NCBI RefSeq assembly: GCF_014192095.1
Contig: NZ_JACHXN010000024.1
Coordinates: 20,799 to 84,798 of the forward strand
Origin: Phyllobacterium trifolii
Lineage (GTDB): Bacteria; Pseudomonadota; Alphaproteobacteria; Rhizobiales; Rhizobiaceae
Length of the DNA: 64,000 nt
Direction: 5' to 3'
Shown here in pieces: positions 36,121 through 45,404 of the stretch; within the stretch, counting starts at the first letter, position 1; the number at the start of each line of letters is the position of its first letter. Under the pieces are notes generated by a model that had not been told where the DNA came from, made no database searches, and was given only the letters and a program-made list of their open reading frames with translations. The position numbers and the translations under genes are program-made.

Positions 36121-36531
36121 ATGACGCGGGAAGTCATGGAAGATCCCATTGTGGCCTACAAGACCATTCTGGCCCAGATCATCGACAATCGCCCCTCAGG
36201 AACCCGTCAGCGTCTGGCCGCGGCGCTCGGTAAACACCGGAGTTTCGTCACCCAGATTACAAGTCCGGCTTATTCCACGCCATTGCCGGCGCGGCATCTG
36301 GCGACAATTTTCAGGGTTTGTCACTTTAGTCCGACTGAGCAGGAACAGTTTGTGGCGGCCTATCATGCCGCGCATCCGGGAAAATTGCCGGACTTTGGCA
36401 GTACCGATGGATTGAGATCGCTGTCACTGATGGTTCCGGATCTTGGAGACGATAAGAAAAATCGACTCGTGGATGAAGCAATCACAGACTTTGTCCAGAA
36501 GATCGCAACACTTTTGGGGAGTTCAGACTAG
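36121..36531 (+). CDS. Putative small regulator with helix-turn-helix-like N-terminus
   Basis: A protein of about 136 aa. The segment GTRQRLAAALGKHRSFVTQITSPAYSTPLPARHLATIF reads like a lambda-repressor type helix-turn-helix (a two-residue-spaced pair of helices, then a recognition helix with SFVTQI). The C-terminal half is helical and unassigned. It lies 65 bases after the HPr gene and before a second dhaK, so it may control this operon. ATG 36121 and ATG 36136 are both possible; the second has GGGAAG before it. The regulator call is inference. Confidence 0.6.
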   Translation: MTREVMEDPIVAYKTILAQIIDNRPSGTRQRLAAALGKHRSFVTQITSPAYSTPLPARHLATIFRVCHFSPTEQEQFVAAYHAAHPGKLPDFGSTDGLRSLSLMVPDLGDDKKNRLVDEAITDFVQKIATLLGSSD

Positions 36532-36662
36532 CGTCAGGGCCTATTAATATGATGGAAGTGGGCGCCAGAAACGGCCTCACGACCTAACCCGTTATCCTCA
36601 GGATGGCTTGATGGTAAGGTCAAGAGCCGTGCTTGAATAAGTCGATGCCAGTGGAGGGCACG

Positions 36663-37667
36663 ATGAAAAAATTCATGAACAAGGCTGCCTCTATGGTTGC
36701 CGAAAGCCTCGAAGGCTTCGTTTCGGCCCACGACCGTCTGGTCGTGTTCGGTTCCGACCGGAAATTTGTGAGGCGGCGCCATCTTACGCCAGGAAAAGTT
36801 GCGATCATATCGGGTGGGGGAGCCGGTCATGAGCCTATGCATATCGGCTTCGTGGGACTGGGCATGCTGGATGCCGCCTGCACCGGACATATCTTTACCT
36901 CTCCGACGCCCGACCAGATTGTCGCTGCCATCGAAGAAACAGACACCGGAGCGGGATGCCTCCTGATCGTCAAGAATTATGACGGGGACTTGATGAATTT
37001 CGAAATGGCTGCGGAGGCGGTGACGGGGCGGCACGGGATCGAGACGGTTATTGTAAGCGACGACATTGCGGTGCCAGGCCCGCCGCGAAGCTCCGGCAGG
37101 AGGGGGGTTGCTGGTACACTCGTCGTCGAGAAGATTCTTGGAGCGGCCGCCGAGGCTAGAATGGATCTGGCCGGATTGAAGGCGCTTGGTGACCGGTTGA
37201 ACACGCGGATACGTACAATGGGCGTGGCACTCGATGGTGTTACCGTTCCTGACACGGCACGTTCCACCTTTGTGCTGGACCCGGACGAGATGGAAGTCGG
37301 GGTCGGGATACATGGCGAGCCCGGGCTTTCCCGGCAGAAACTGGCCGATGCCGACACTATTGCCAGCATGATCTGCAATACCATCCTCGCCGATATAGAT
37401 CTGCAAAACACGGACCGTGCGCTGGTCGTGGTAAACGGCTTCGGGGGTACTCCGACGCCAGAACTTTACCTCATTTACAACATTGTCCGTCGCCTGTTCG
37501 AAGCTAAAGGCATCAGTGTCGCGAGATCATTGGTAGGAACCTACGTGACCTCGCTCGATATGGCTGGTCTTTCCGTCACGTTGTCGTTGCTTGACGAGGA
37601 AGGGTTGCGTTTTTGGGATAGTCCCGTTTCGACAGCTGCGCTGCAATGGAGCTCTCCGGAAATCTGA
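36663..37667 (+). CDS. dhaK: Dihydroxyacetone kinase subunit DhaK (PTS-type, stand-alone)
   Basis: A 334-aa DhaK without a DhaL domain. It contains SGGGAGHEPMHIGFVGLGML, the SDDIAVPG loop and VGIHGEPG with the His for covalent substrate binding. Length and domain content match PTS-type DhaK, which works with DhaL and DhaM at 34669-35714. ATG 36663 has GGAGG five bases upstream. The order L-M-HPr-regulator-K is unusual because K normally comes first. It differs strongly in sequence from the K domain of the fused kinase at 33033, so it is not a recent copy. Confidence 0.9.
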   Translation: MKKFMNKAASMVAESLEGFVSAHDRLVVFGSDRKFVRRRHLTPGKVAIISGGGAGHEPMHIGFVGLGMLDAACTGHIFTSPTPDQIVAAIEETDTGAGCLLIVKNYDGDLMNFEMAAEAVTGRHGIETVIVSDDIAVPGPPRSSGRRGVAGTLVVEKILGAAAEARMDLAGLKALGDRLNTRIRTMGVALDGVTVPDTARSTFVLDPDEMEVGVGIHGEPGLSRQKLADADTIASMICNTILADIDLQNTDRALVVVNGFGGTPTPELYLIYNIVRRLFEAKGISVARSLVGTYVTSLDMAGLSVTLSLLDEEGLRFWDSPVSTAALQWSSPEI

Positions 37668-37858
37668 ATTGCACCGGCTTTGCGACCTCTGACAGCTAGC
37701 TCTTGCACTGCAACAATTCCCGCCAGTTCGAAGGATTGTCTTCCACAAGACATTTATCGGAAAGTGCGATAGGATGAAATCAGTTATGCGTTATCAGCAC
37801 CAGCTGTTGTGATGTGCAGGGGTGCCTGCGGAACTTCCGCCAACCCCGAAGGACTGAT

Positions 37859-39640
37859 TTGTCACATGTTTCAGAGGCTAGAAATCGACGCTTCCAGCTG
37901 ATTCTAATCAAACCGTCGCACTATGACGACAACGGATATGTGATCCGTTGGTGGCGCGCTATGATACCCTCGAATTCGCTCGCTGCTCTATACGGCATTG
38001 CCCTTGACTGCGCAGATCGTGAGGTACTCGGTGCGGATATTGCCATCGACATCACGGTCATCGACGAGACCAACACACGCGTCAATATTCCGATGCTCTT
38101 GGATCAGTTTCGGCGGAACGACAATTTTGGAATGGTCGCTCTGATTGGCGTTCAGTCCAATCAATATCCGCGCGCGCTCGACATTGCCCGCCCCTTCCGC
38201 GATGCATCACTGCCCGTCGCCATGGGAGGCTTTCATGTGTCGGGTTGCTTGGCCATGCTTGACGGAAGCGCTGTCGGGCTCGACGCATGTCGCAAAATGG
38301 GCATTGCCATGTTTGCCGGCGAGGCCGAGGGCCGGCTGGAGACCGTGCTGCGCGATGCTGCGTCGGGCCAACTCCAATCGCTTTACAACTTCATGAATGA
38401 CTTGCCGAGCATCGACGGTGCCCCCGTACCGTTCCTGCCCAAACGTTACATCGAGCACACACTCGGCCTCAGCGCGAGCTTCGATGCTGGACGCGGTTGT
38501 CCCTATCAATGTTCATTCTGCACAATCATCAATGTGCAGGGACGCAAATCGCGCTTTCGCTCGGCTGATGATGTCGAGAAACTGGTGCGCCTGAACTGGG
38601 CGCATGGCATCCACAAGTTCTTCATTACCGATGATAATTTTGCGCGAAACAAAGAGTGGGAAGCGATCTTCGATAGACTGATAGCTTTGAAAGAGAAGGA
38701 AGCGATCCCGCTTGGTTTGATGATCCAGGTCGATACACTCTGCCACAGGATTGAAAACTTCATAGAGAAGGCGAAGCGCGCTGGTGTCACCCGCGTTTTC
38801 ATCGGGCTGGAGAACGTCAACCCGGACAATCTCATCGCGGCAAAAAAGGCCCAGAACAAGATCACCGAATACCGCAAGATGCTGCTGGCGTGGAAAGAGC
38901 AGGGCATCATGACGCTGGCTGGCTACATCCTCGGCTTTCCAGCGGACACGCCCGAAACGATCAGACGTGATATTGCGATCATTCAAGAAGAGCTCCCGAT
39001 CGATGTCATTGAGTTCTTCTGCCTTACACCGCTGCCCGGATCGGAGGATCATCAGGCCCTGTGGAAAAGTGGCGTCGAGATGGACGCCGATCTCAACATT
39101 TACGATGTAGAGCATGTCTGCACCGCCCACGCCAAGATGACCAAGCGTGAATGGGAGGCCATTTATCGGGAGGCGTGGTTGCTCTATTACACACCGAAAC
39201 ACATGAAGACCCTGCTGCGTCGCGCGATTGCAACTGGCGTTCCAGTCGGCAGTCTTGTCAAGGTGCTCATCGCGTTCGCGACGATGGTCCCTCTCGAGCA
39301 CGTGCATCCATTGCAGAGCGGTATCCTGCGTTTGAAACGTCGGTCAGAACGACGACCCGAATTGCCGCAGGAAAATCCCTTGATCTTTTGGCCTCGTTTT
39401 GTTTGTGGAACGCTTGCCAAGCACGTCATCCTTGCCGCTACGATTGTCCGGCTGGTCTCGACGGGATTCTTGATTTCGCAAAGCCCCGGCTCAAGGAAAT
39501 ATATGGATCGGGCATTGATGCCCGTCGGTGCTGATGATGAAGAGAAACTTGACCTCTTCACCAGGACGACAGGTGGTAGCGCGGCGGTGAAGCACGTGAA
39601 AAAGATTGCGCGGCTGACACACCCGGGTCGAGCCATCTGA
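37859..39640 (+). CDS. Radical SAM protein with N-terminal B12-binding-type domain, unknown function
   Basis: A protein of about 593 aa. The N-terminal 170 residues resemble a cobalamin-binding fold (no DxHxxG motif seen). The radical SAM cluster motif RGCPYQCSFC is at about residue 212 with CxxxCxxC spacing, followed by the SAM-binding GLENVNPDNL and GYILGFPADTPE parts. The last 120 residues contain hydrophobic stretches. Such proteins run radical methylations or rearrangements; the substrate is unknown. The start is uncertain: TTG 37859 has AAGGA at good spacing, GTG 37814 is the furthest upstream. It stands alone between the Dha operon and an unknown gene. Confidence 0.8.
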   Translation: MSHVSEARNRRFQLILIKPSHYDDNGYVIRWWRAMIPSNSLAALYGIALDCADREVLGADIAIDITVIDETNTRVNIPMLLDQFRRNDNFGMVALIGVQSNQYPRALDIARPFRDASLPVAMGGFHVSGCLAMLDGSAVGLDACRKMGIAMFAGEAEGRLETVLRDAASGQLQSLYNFMNDLPSIDGAPVPFLPKRYIEHTLGLSASFDAGRGCPYQCSFCTIINVQGRKSRFRSADDVEKLVRLNWAHGIHKFFITDDNFARNKEWEAIFDRLIALKEKEAIPLGLMIQVDTLCHRIENFIEKAKRAGVTRVFIGLENVNPDNLIAAKKAQNKITEYRKMLLAWKEQGIMTLAGYILGFPADTPETIRRDIAIIQEELPIDVIEFFCLTPLPGSEDHQALWKSGVEMDADLNIYDVEHVCTAHAKMTKREWEAIYREAWLLYYTPKHMKTLLRRAIATGVPVGSLVKVLIAFATMVPLEHVHPLQSGILRLKRRSERRPELPQENPLIFWPRFVCGTLAKHVILAATIVRLVSTGFLISQSPGSRKYMDRALMPVGADDEEKLDLFTRTTGGSAAVKHVKKIARLTHPGRAI

Positions 39641-39731
39641 CGCGCATGGATCAAAGTAGTGGACTACCGGCTCCGGCAATAAATGTTATCATCTATTTGA
39701 CACTGCAATCATCTGGCGTTGGGATCATGCC

Positions 39732-41837
39732 ATGGGAACGGGCGCACGCGTCATCATTGCAATTGCATTGTTTGCAGCCATGGGTGTCGGGTGGCTGGCA
39801 CTACAGGATTTAAGTTTCGAGCGTGACCGCACCCTATCGGAGTGGAGATCGCTGTCGGAGGCCGAAGACCTCCTGAGGCAGAAGCCCATTCCAGAAGCGT
39901 GGCCAGCGGGCTTGTTTATTTCGGAGCGGGGATTGAACGCCGCACTGGAGAGCCTGAAGGATGCACAAATTGCCTACGCCCCCGAATTCAAGGCAGATGA
40001 GGACACCGTCGTACATCTGCGGAATGTTACCGTCGATTTTCAACCTGGTTTCGCCTGGGCATTCCTTCGCCTCGACGCCTATTCGAAGAAAAGGGATCTG
40101 ACTGTAAAATTTGATGGCCAAGCCTCCCTCGTTTTCAAAGGCATAGAAGAAGTGGCAAATGGGGAAGCGCAAGCAGTCTTCGCTCTCTCTCTGTTGAGAC
40201 TCGATCCCGAATTCGGATGGGGATGGTCTATTATCAAGTCGAGGGGGTATGCGAGCGACCTCATCGAAACGGGCCTCATGCCAAAGTTCACCGAAGCTTT
40301 CACCTTGAAGCTCCCGTTCAAAAACAGCTTCGCCTACGATTTGAAGCAGGGTGTAACAGAGGCAGTTCCGGTTCGCGATCCAAAAGATGAAAACTGGATC
40401 AAGGTTCAGATCGCCGTACCGCCAAACGAACTGGCGCAAAAAATTCACGCCGCCAACGCTGTCGTCCTCGATGGCGGGATATGGCTGCTGACTGATTTCA
40501 CCGAAAAACCAGTGGCAACCAGTATAGATGAGCCCCCGCCCGAAATTCAGGATGACATCGTCAGAATGCGAAAAGATCTGGAGAGAATCCGGATACCCAA
40601 ATTGAACGACGCCGATATTGCTCTTTGGATAAACGGGACGGTGGCTCACCTGGTTCAAGACAAATTCAACCAACTCCCTGCTGTAAACAGGACTGCAACC
40701 GTCAAGTCGGTGCAATTCAAGGGCCGGCTTGCCGATCAAAAATGGAGTGCGGATGTTCTAGGTGAAGGCGGGGTTTTCGCCGAGCTTGCTGATCCAGGAG
40801 CGGTAGCGGCAACAATGGTGGTCAATGCAGTCGGCATATCTTGGACCAAAGGGCGACGCTTGAAGGTTTCGCTCGATGCGCAGGTCGACGTCAAGGCATC
40901 CGTAGATCTGCATGTCGACCCCTTGATAGGAAGAGGTGTCGGTACGACGGTCGACCTGCTCGGAAACACAGCTATAGCGTCCGGCTTCGATGCAGGCTTC
41001 GAAATAGGGGAGGTGGGTGGCAACACAGTCGTGATGCTAAAGCCCGACATCGGTTGCCGCGACATCAAGCTGGCGCTCAAGACAGACAGAAAAGCGGAGT
41101 TCGAGGAAGCTTGGGTATCAGTTCCGTCAGTCGGCGCAAACGTTACTGTTCCGGTTGGCCTGCAGACCGCTCCGGATGTGGTGCTCTTGAGTGATTTGCC
41201 TTTTCAGAGACGGGGCCGTGGCCCGGATGGCAAACCGCTCAAGGTTAGAGGCGGGGAAGACCACTTGCTGTTCACACCGGCGTGGGCCGAGGCCCAGTAC
41301 GCACTCGTCCCAAAACGGGTCGAAGGTGATGATGGAGGACTCTGGATAGCAGCCAATCTGACCATCAAATTGCTTGGCTCCGAGTCGACAGGCTACGATC
41401 GCGCTGCTGCAGAAAAGAAACTGGCTGCCGCGGCAACCGGAGGACAGGCCAGGACCAACTGCCCCGGCGAACCTGGCTTCGCGCTGACGATCGGCGATCT
41501 TGAGTTTGGCGGCAACAAAGAGCTTGTGAAGTTCTTCCAGGAACGAGGACTGCCTTTGCCGCAGATACTAGGTGGACTGCCAGGCATTCCTGGCACAGGC
41601 CCGACGATGCCATCCCCAATATCGCCCGTTCCAGGCCTCACGGTTCCGACACCATCCCCGATACCGTCCACTACCGATCTCACAATTCCGAAAATACCAT
41701 CCCCGATATCCCCTATTCCCGATCCCGCGATGCCGAAAATACCGTCCCCTTTGCCGCCAACTTCCGACCCCACAATGCCGAAAATACCGTCCCCCCTACC
41801 GCAAACTCCCGGTCCAACGGGCAATTCGGTCGACTAA
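39732..41837 (+). CDS. Membrane-anchored envelope protein with Pro-rich C-terminal repeats, unknown
   Basis: A 701-aa protein with an N-terminal anchor helix (about residues 4-22), a large mixed alpha/beta region of about 560 residues with many alternating hydrophobic strands and no recognised motif, and a C-terminal tail of about 85 residues built of repeats such as TMPKIPSPLPP. The repetition in the strands (ATVKSVQFKGRLADQKWSADV; VGGNTVVMLKPDIG) suggests tandem lipid-binding or beta-rich modules in the periplasm. The Pro-rich tail may cross the peptidoglycan. Upstream spacing to the radical SAM gene is 91 bases, so co-transcription is possible. Confidence 0.65.
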   Translation: MGTGARVIIAIALFAAMGVGWLALQDLSFERDRTLSEWRSLSEAEDLLRQKPIPEAWPAGLFISERGLNAALESLKDAQIAYAPEFKADEDTVVHLRNVTVDFQPGFAWAFLRLDAYSKKRDLTVKFDGQASLVFKGIEEVANGEAQAVFALSLLRLDPEFGWGWSIIKSRGYASDLIETGLMPKFTEAFTLKLPFKNSFAYDLKQGVTEAVPVRDPKDENWIKVQIAVPPNELAQKIHAANAVVLDGGIWLLTDFTEKPVATSIDEPPPEIQDDIVRMRKDLERIRIPKLNDADIALWINGTVAHLVQDKFNQLPAVNRTATVKSVQFKGRLADQKWSADVLGEGGVFAELADPGAVAATMVVNAVGISWTKGRRLKVSLDAQVDVKASVDLHVDPLIGRGVGTTVDLLGNTAIASGFDAGFEIGEVGGNTVVMLKPDIGCRDIKLALKTDRKAEFEEAWVSVPSVGANVTVPVGLQTAPDVVLLSDLPFQRRGRGPDGKPLKVRGGEDHLLFTPAWAEAQYALVPKRVEGDDGGLWIAANLTIKLLGSESTGYDRAAAEKKLAAAATGGQARTNCPGEPGFALTIGDLEFGGNKELVKFFQERGLPLPQILGGLPGIPGTGPTMPSPISPVPGLTVPTPSPIPSTTDLTIPKIPSPISPIPDPAMPKIPSPLPPTSDPTMPKIPSPLPQTPGPTGNSVD

Positions 41838-42361
41838 GACCTCGAACCAGCGGTTGGTGCAGACCGAAACGGACTTGGAAGTTGCCTTGGTCGGATCGGT
41901 TTCCACGTTAGTGGGAATTATGCCTGCTTGTGACGTGAAGCCGGCTTCACGCTGTCCAATGTTCCAGGTTCGTGCTTCAAACGTTGTATAATGTTTCATC
42001 GGAACCGCACTTATTAACGATGCGGATATGACGTCAATTTTCTTGCTTTCCCGCTTGGCTGAAACGTATGAGTAGACTCCCAAGTTCGATCGCTTTGCCG
42101 AATCGCGGAAACAAGGACTTCTCGTAGCGTTCAGGCATTGCAGTCTTGCGCGGCGAAGCAGAATATGAAGGGGCGGTGCCCTTGTCGCTGTGGAGTGACG
42201 GGGCGATGGACGTGATGGGTCAGCTGACGCCAGCGCGAAGGTGGAAGCAGCTGATTGCGCGCAAAACATGTACATCGGTCCGGTACTCTCTGATCTAGAA
42301 TACGGCGACGCAATGCGTGTTGGCCGTATCCATCCCGTTGGTTCAAAAAGGAGCAACTGCA
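41838..42361. other. Intergenic region upstream of amino acid ABC operon
   Basis: No gene is supported in these 524 bases. A perfect 18-bp palindrome, CGTGAAGCCGGCTTCACG, lies at 41934-41951. The start of the next gene is preceded by AAAAGGAGC. A 188-codon minus-strand frame across this region has no ribosome site and no recognisable protein features. Confidence 0.45.
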
Positions 42362-43180
42362 ATGAGCATTCACATGACCGTCAAAGGCACGCTTCTCGGC
42401 TTAGCCGCACTTTGTCTTGCCAGCGCCGCCGAGGCCGACCAGCTTGCGGACATCAAGGCGGCCGGCAAGATTGTCACTGCCACCGACATGCACTATGCGC
42501 CCTTCGACGTGTTGAATAATGGCACCTATGAGGGCATGACCAAGGATTTGTTCGACCAGGTTTCCAAGGAGATCGGTGCCGAACCGGTGTATCAGGATAT
42601 CCCCTGGACGGCCGAGCTGCCGGGTCTTGAGGTCAAGAAGTTCGACATAGTGATCGCGCCGGTCACCATCACGCCGGAGCGGCTCGAGCGCTATGCCTTT
42701 ACCTTGCCCATCGCTGACGCAACGGTCTCGCTGCTCAAGGGCGCAAGCAACACCGAACTTACCAAACCCGAAGACATCAAGGGCAAAACCGTGGGCGTCC
42801 AGCAGGGCACCGCGCAATTCCAGCAGCTCGAGGCCTTTGGCAAGAAACTCGGCGGTGTGACGATCAAGGAGTACGGCACCACGGACGAAGCTTACGCCGA
42901 TCTCGCCACCGGCCGTCTGGATGCAGTTGCGGGCTCGCTCCCGAACCTCACGGCTCTCGTGAAGAGTCGCCCCGAGAGCTTTGCCCTCTTCTCGCCAGCC
43001 CAGTTCGGTGAACCGAAATATTTCGCTTGGGTGCTGCGCAAGGATGCAGACAGCGAAAGCTTCAACAAGGCCATCAACGCTGCGATGCTCAAGATGACCG
43101 ACGACGGTCGCGTCAAGGCCATTCAGGAAAAATGGCTCGGCACCTATACCGAATTGCCCCGCGAAGTTCCGACTAAATAA
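42362..43180 (+). CDS. Polar amino acid ABC transporter substrate-binding protein
   Basis: A 272-aa family 3 binding protein with a signal peptide (cleavage after SAAEA, about residue 26). Features are TATDMHYAPFDV near the N-terminus of the mature part, FDIVIAPVTITPERLERYAFT and KGKTVGVQQGTAQ. Ligands are amino acids; which one cannot be read. ATG 42362 has AGGAGC nine bases before it. It is followed by a hairpin and then two permeases and an ATPase. Confidence 0.9.
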   Translation: MSIHMTVKGTLLGLAALCLASAAEADQLADIKAAGKIVTATDMHYAPFDVLNNGTYEGMTKDLFDQVSKEIGAEPVYQDIPWTAELPGLEVKKFDIVIAPVTITPERLERYAFTLPIADATVSLLKGASNTELTKPEDIKGKTVGVQQGTAQFQQLEAFGKKLGGVTIKEYGTTDEAYADLATGRLDAVAGSLPNLTALVKSRPESFALFSPAQFGEPKYFAWVLRKDADSESFNKAINAAMLKMTDDGRVKAIQEKWLGTYTELPREVPTK

Positions 43181-43189
43181 CTTGCGTAT

Positions 43190-43209
43190 GGGCGGAGGTG
43201 GCTCCGCCC
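43190..43209 (+). promoter_or_regulatory. Intercistronic hairpin after amino acid binding-protein gene
   Basis: GGGCGGAG (43190-43197) and CTCCGCCC (43202-43209) form a perfect 8-bp GC-rich stem with a GTGG tetraloop, ten bases after the binding-protein stop and 26 bases before the permease. No T run follows, so it is more likely a message-stabilising hairpin than a terminator. Confidence 0.7.
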
Positions 43210-43234
43210 GCATGCCTGGGCATAGTGAGGGTGG

Positions 43235-43882
43235 ATGTTTTCCCTAGCGGTATTCTTTCAAAGCTTCGGGCCGTTGTTCTGGGCAGCGCGATATACATTG
43301 CTGATCTCGGTTCTGGGCATCGGGTTGGGTGTTGTGATTGGCACGCTGATTTGTGCCGCTCGCCTGTCGCCGTACCCGCCACTGCGCCGTTTTGCGGCCA
43401 TTTGGGTCAGTTTCTTGCGCGGCGTGCCACTCTTGGTGCAATTGCTGGTGTTCTACTATGCCTTGCCGGTTATCGGCCTGGACGTGCCAGCAATGGTCGC
43501 CGCCGTGGTAACCGTGGGAATCTGCGCCAGCGCTTATATCTCCGAAATCTGGCGCGGCGCGATCGCGGCGTTACCGAAAGGACAAGCGGAGGCCGCGGTC
43601 GCCATCGGCATGACGCCCGTTGACGTATGGACCCGGGTTATCCTCCCACAAGCCGTGACGCTTTCGCTGCCGGCGTTGATCAATGAACTCATCCTGCTTG
43701 TGAAGGCGTCTTCATTGGTTTCGGTCGTCGGCATTCTCGAAATCACTCGCGCCAGCCAAGCGCAGGCCGCCACCACCTTCCGTCCGCTTGAAGTCTATAT
43801 AGCGGCGGCCTGCATCTATCTGCTGATCAATTTGTGCCTGGCGGCGCTGGGACGTTATCTCGAACACAGGACGGCCGTCTGA
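43235..43882 (+). CDS. Amino acid ABC transporter permease (HisM/GlnP family)
   Basis: A 215-aa permease with five or so helices. The conserved FLRGVPLLVQLLVFYYALP segment and the EAA loop AYISEIWRGAIAALPKGQAEAA are typical. Its stop overlaps the start of the second permease by one base (TGATG). Confidence 0.92.
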   Translation: MFSLAVFFQSFGPLFWAARYTLLISVLGIGLGVVIGTLICAARLSPYPPLRRFAAIWVSFLRGVPLLVQLLVFYYALPVIGLDVPAMVAAVVTVGICASAYISEIWRGAIAALPKGQAEAAVAIGMTPVDVWTRVILPQAVTLSLPALINELILLVKASSLVSVVGILEITRASQAQAATTFRPLEVYIAAACIYLLINLCLAALGRYLEHRTAV

Positions 43883-44544
43883 TGGAATGGAGCGTTCTGC
43901 AGCAATACGGCCCCTCGCTGTTGAAGGGCTTTGGCAATACCATCCTGTGCTGGGCGCTTGGCACGGTCTTCGGCATGGCGCTTGGCCTCGTCATTGCGCT
44001 CATTCAACGCTATGCGCCACGCTGGGTGACATGGATCGTCCAGGCCTATATCGAAGTGATCCGCGGCACGCCCTTCCTCGTCCAGTTGTTCGTGCTCTAC
44101 TATGGCGGCCCACTCGTCGGCCTGCGCCTTGACGCGTTGCCCGCAGGCCTGCTGGGTCTGACGATCTATGGCAGTCCCTACTTCGCGGAGATATTTCGTT
44201 CGGGCTTCCGCGCCGTACCCGATGGCCAGATCGAGGCGGCCCGTGCGATCGGCATGTCCGAATCGGATATTGTGCGACGAATCCTATTGCCTCTGGGCCT
44301 GGTCTCTGCTCTGCCAGCGCTGGTAAACTTCTCGATTATCCTCACCAAGGAAACGGTCATTCTGTCGATTATAACCGTTCCCGAACTGCTGTATCAGGTG
44401 CAGCGCATGTCCGCCGAAACCTTCCGCTACGTGGAGGCAAACCTGGTGCTGGCTTTGTTCTTCTGGGGCCTGGTCGAGACGATCTCGCGCGTCGGACTCA
44501 GATTGGAAGCGCGCATCACGAAACATCTGATCGAAAGGACATAA
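43882..44544 (+). CDS. Amino acid ABC transporter permease (HisQ/GlnP family)
   Basis: A 220-aa partner permease with VIRGTPFLVQLFVLYYGGP and the EAA loop YFAEIFRSGFRAVPDGQIEA. ATG 43882 is the start at the TGATG overlap. It ends one base before the ATPase gene. Confidence 0.92.
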   Translation: MEWSVLQQYGPSLLKGFGNTILCWALGTVFGMALGLVIALIQRYAPRWVTWIVQAYIEVIRGTPFLVQLFVLYYGGPLVGLRLDALPAGLLGLTIYGSPYFAEIFRSGFRAVPDGQIEAARAIGMSESDIVRRILLPLGLVSALPALVNFSIILTKETVILSIITVPELLYQVQRMSAETFRYVEANLVLALFFWGLVETISRVGLRLEARITKHLIERT

Positions 44545-44545
44545 G

Positions 44546-45319
44546 ATGCTTGCTGCGTCATCAGTCGAAATGCGCAAGGTCAACAAGTACTACGGCAAGT
44601 TTCAAGCGTTGAAAGACATCGAACTATCGATACCGCCGGGCAAGGTCACCTGTCTCATTGGCCCTTCGGGTTCGGGAAAGTCGACCCTTCTTCGCTGCAT
44701 AAATTTCCTCGAAGAGTATGATTCCGGCGAAGTCCGCATTGACGGTCAGCTTATCGGCTATGATGCACCCAACAAGAAGATGTCGGGCCGCAGGCTCCGC
44801 GAGATGCGCCGATCGATCGGCATGGTGTTCCAGCAGTTCAACCTCTGGCCGCACATGACCGCTAGGGAGAATGTGGCTGAGGGGTTGATCCGCGTGCGCC
44901 GAATATCGAAAGCAGATGCGGATCGGCGTGCCAGCGAGGCGCTGGCCAAGGTTGGGCTGGCAGACAAGAGCGCAAGCCATCCATCGCGGCTTTCCGGCGG
45001 TCAGCAACAGCGCGTTGCAATTGCCCGCGCAATCGCCATGGAACCCAAGCTGATGCTTTTCGATGAGCCGACATCCGCGCTTGACCCGGAACTTGTGGGC
45101 GAGGTGCTGAGCGTCATGAGGACGTTGGCTGGCGAGGGGATGACGATGGTGGTTGTAACGCATGAAATGGGTTTCGCTGCCCATGTTGCGGATCAGGTGG
45201 GCTTCATGGAAAAAGGCGAACTGGTCAGCGTGGACAGCCCCGATCGCATCCTGCATCGTCCCGAGGACGCGCGTATTCAGTCGTTCCTGCGTACCTATCA
45301 CGAGCGCAACAGCTTCTAA
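44546..45319 (+). CDS. Amino acid ABC transporter ATP-binding protein (GlnQ/HisP family)
   Basis: A 257-aa ATPase with Walker A GPSGSGKSTL (about 38), Q-loop FQQFNLWPHM, signature LSGGQQQRVAIARA, Walker B LMLFDEPTSALDP and H-loop VVTHEM. It completes the amino acid importer. AGGA lies just before the start. The S51 peptidase gene on the other strand converges with it. Confidence 0.94.
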   Translation: MLAASSVEMRKVNKYYGKFQALKDIELSIPPGKVTCLIGPSGSGKSTLLRCINFLEEYDSGEVRIDGQLIGYDAPNKKMSGRRLREMRRSIGMVFQQFNLWPHMTARENVAEGLIRVRRISKADADRRASEALAKVGLADKSASHPSRLSGGQQQRVAIARAIAMEPKLMLFDEPTSALDPELVGEVLSVMRTLAGEGMTMVVVTHEMGFAAHVADQVGFMEKGELVSVDSPDRILHRPEDARIQSFLRTYHERNSF

Positions 45320-45404
45320 GTCAACGAGCGTTAGGGCTTCCCAGTTGTGACTGATGCGTTGGCGCAAAGCGGTATTTCGTTTTTGTGAGAAAGTTTAGCT
45401 AGCC

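Noticed and set aside
41796..42362. 188-codon minus-strand frame in the gap before the amino acid transporter
   Set aside because: No ribosome site, no family features, composition not protein-like; kept as empty intergenic DNA.
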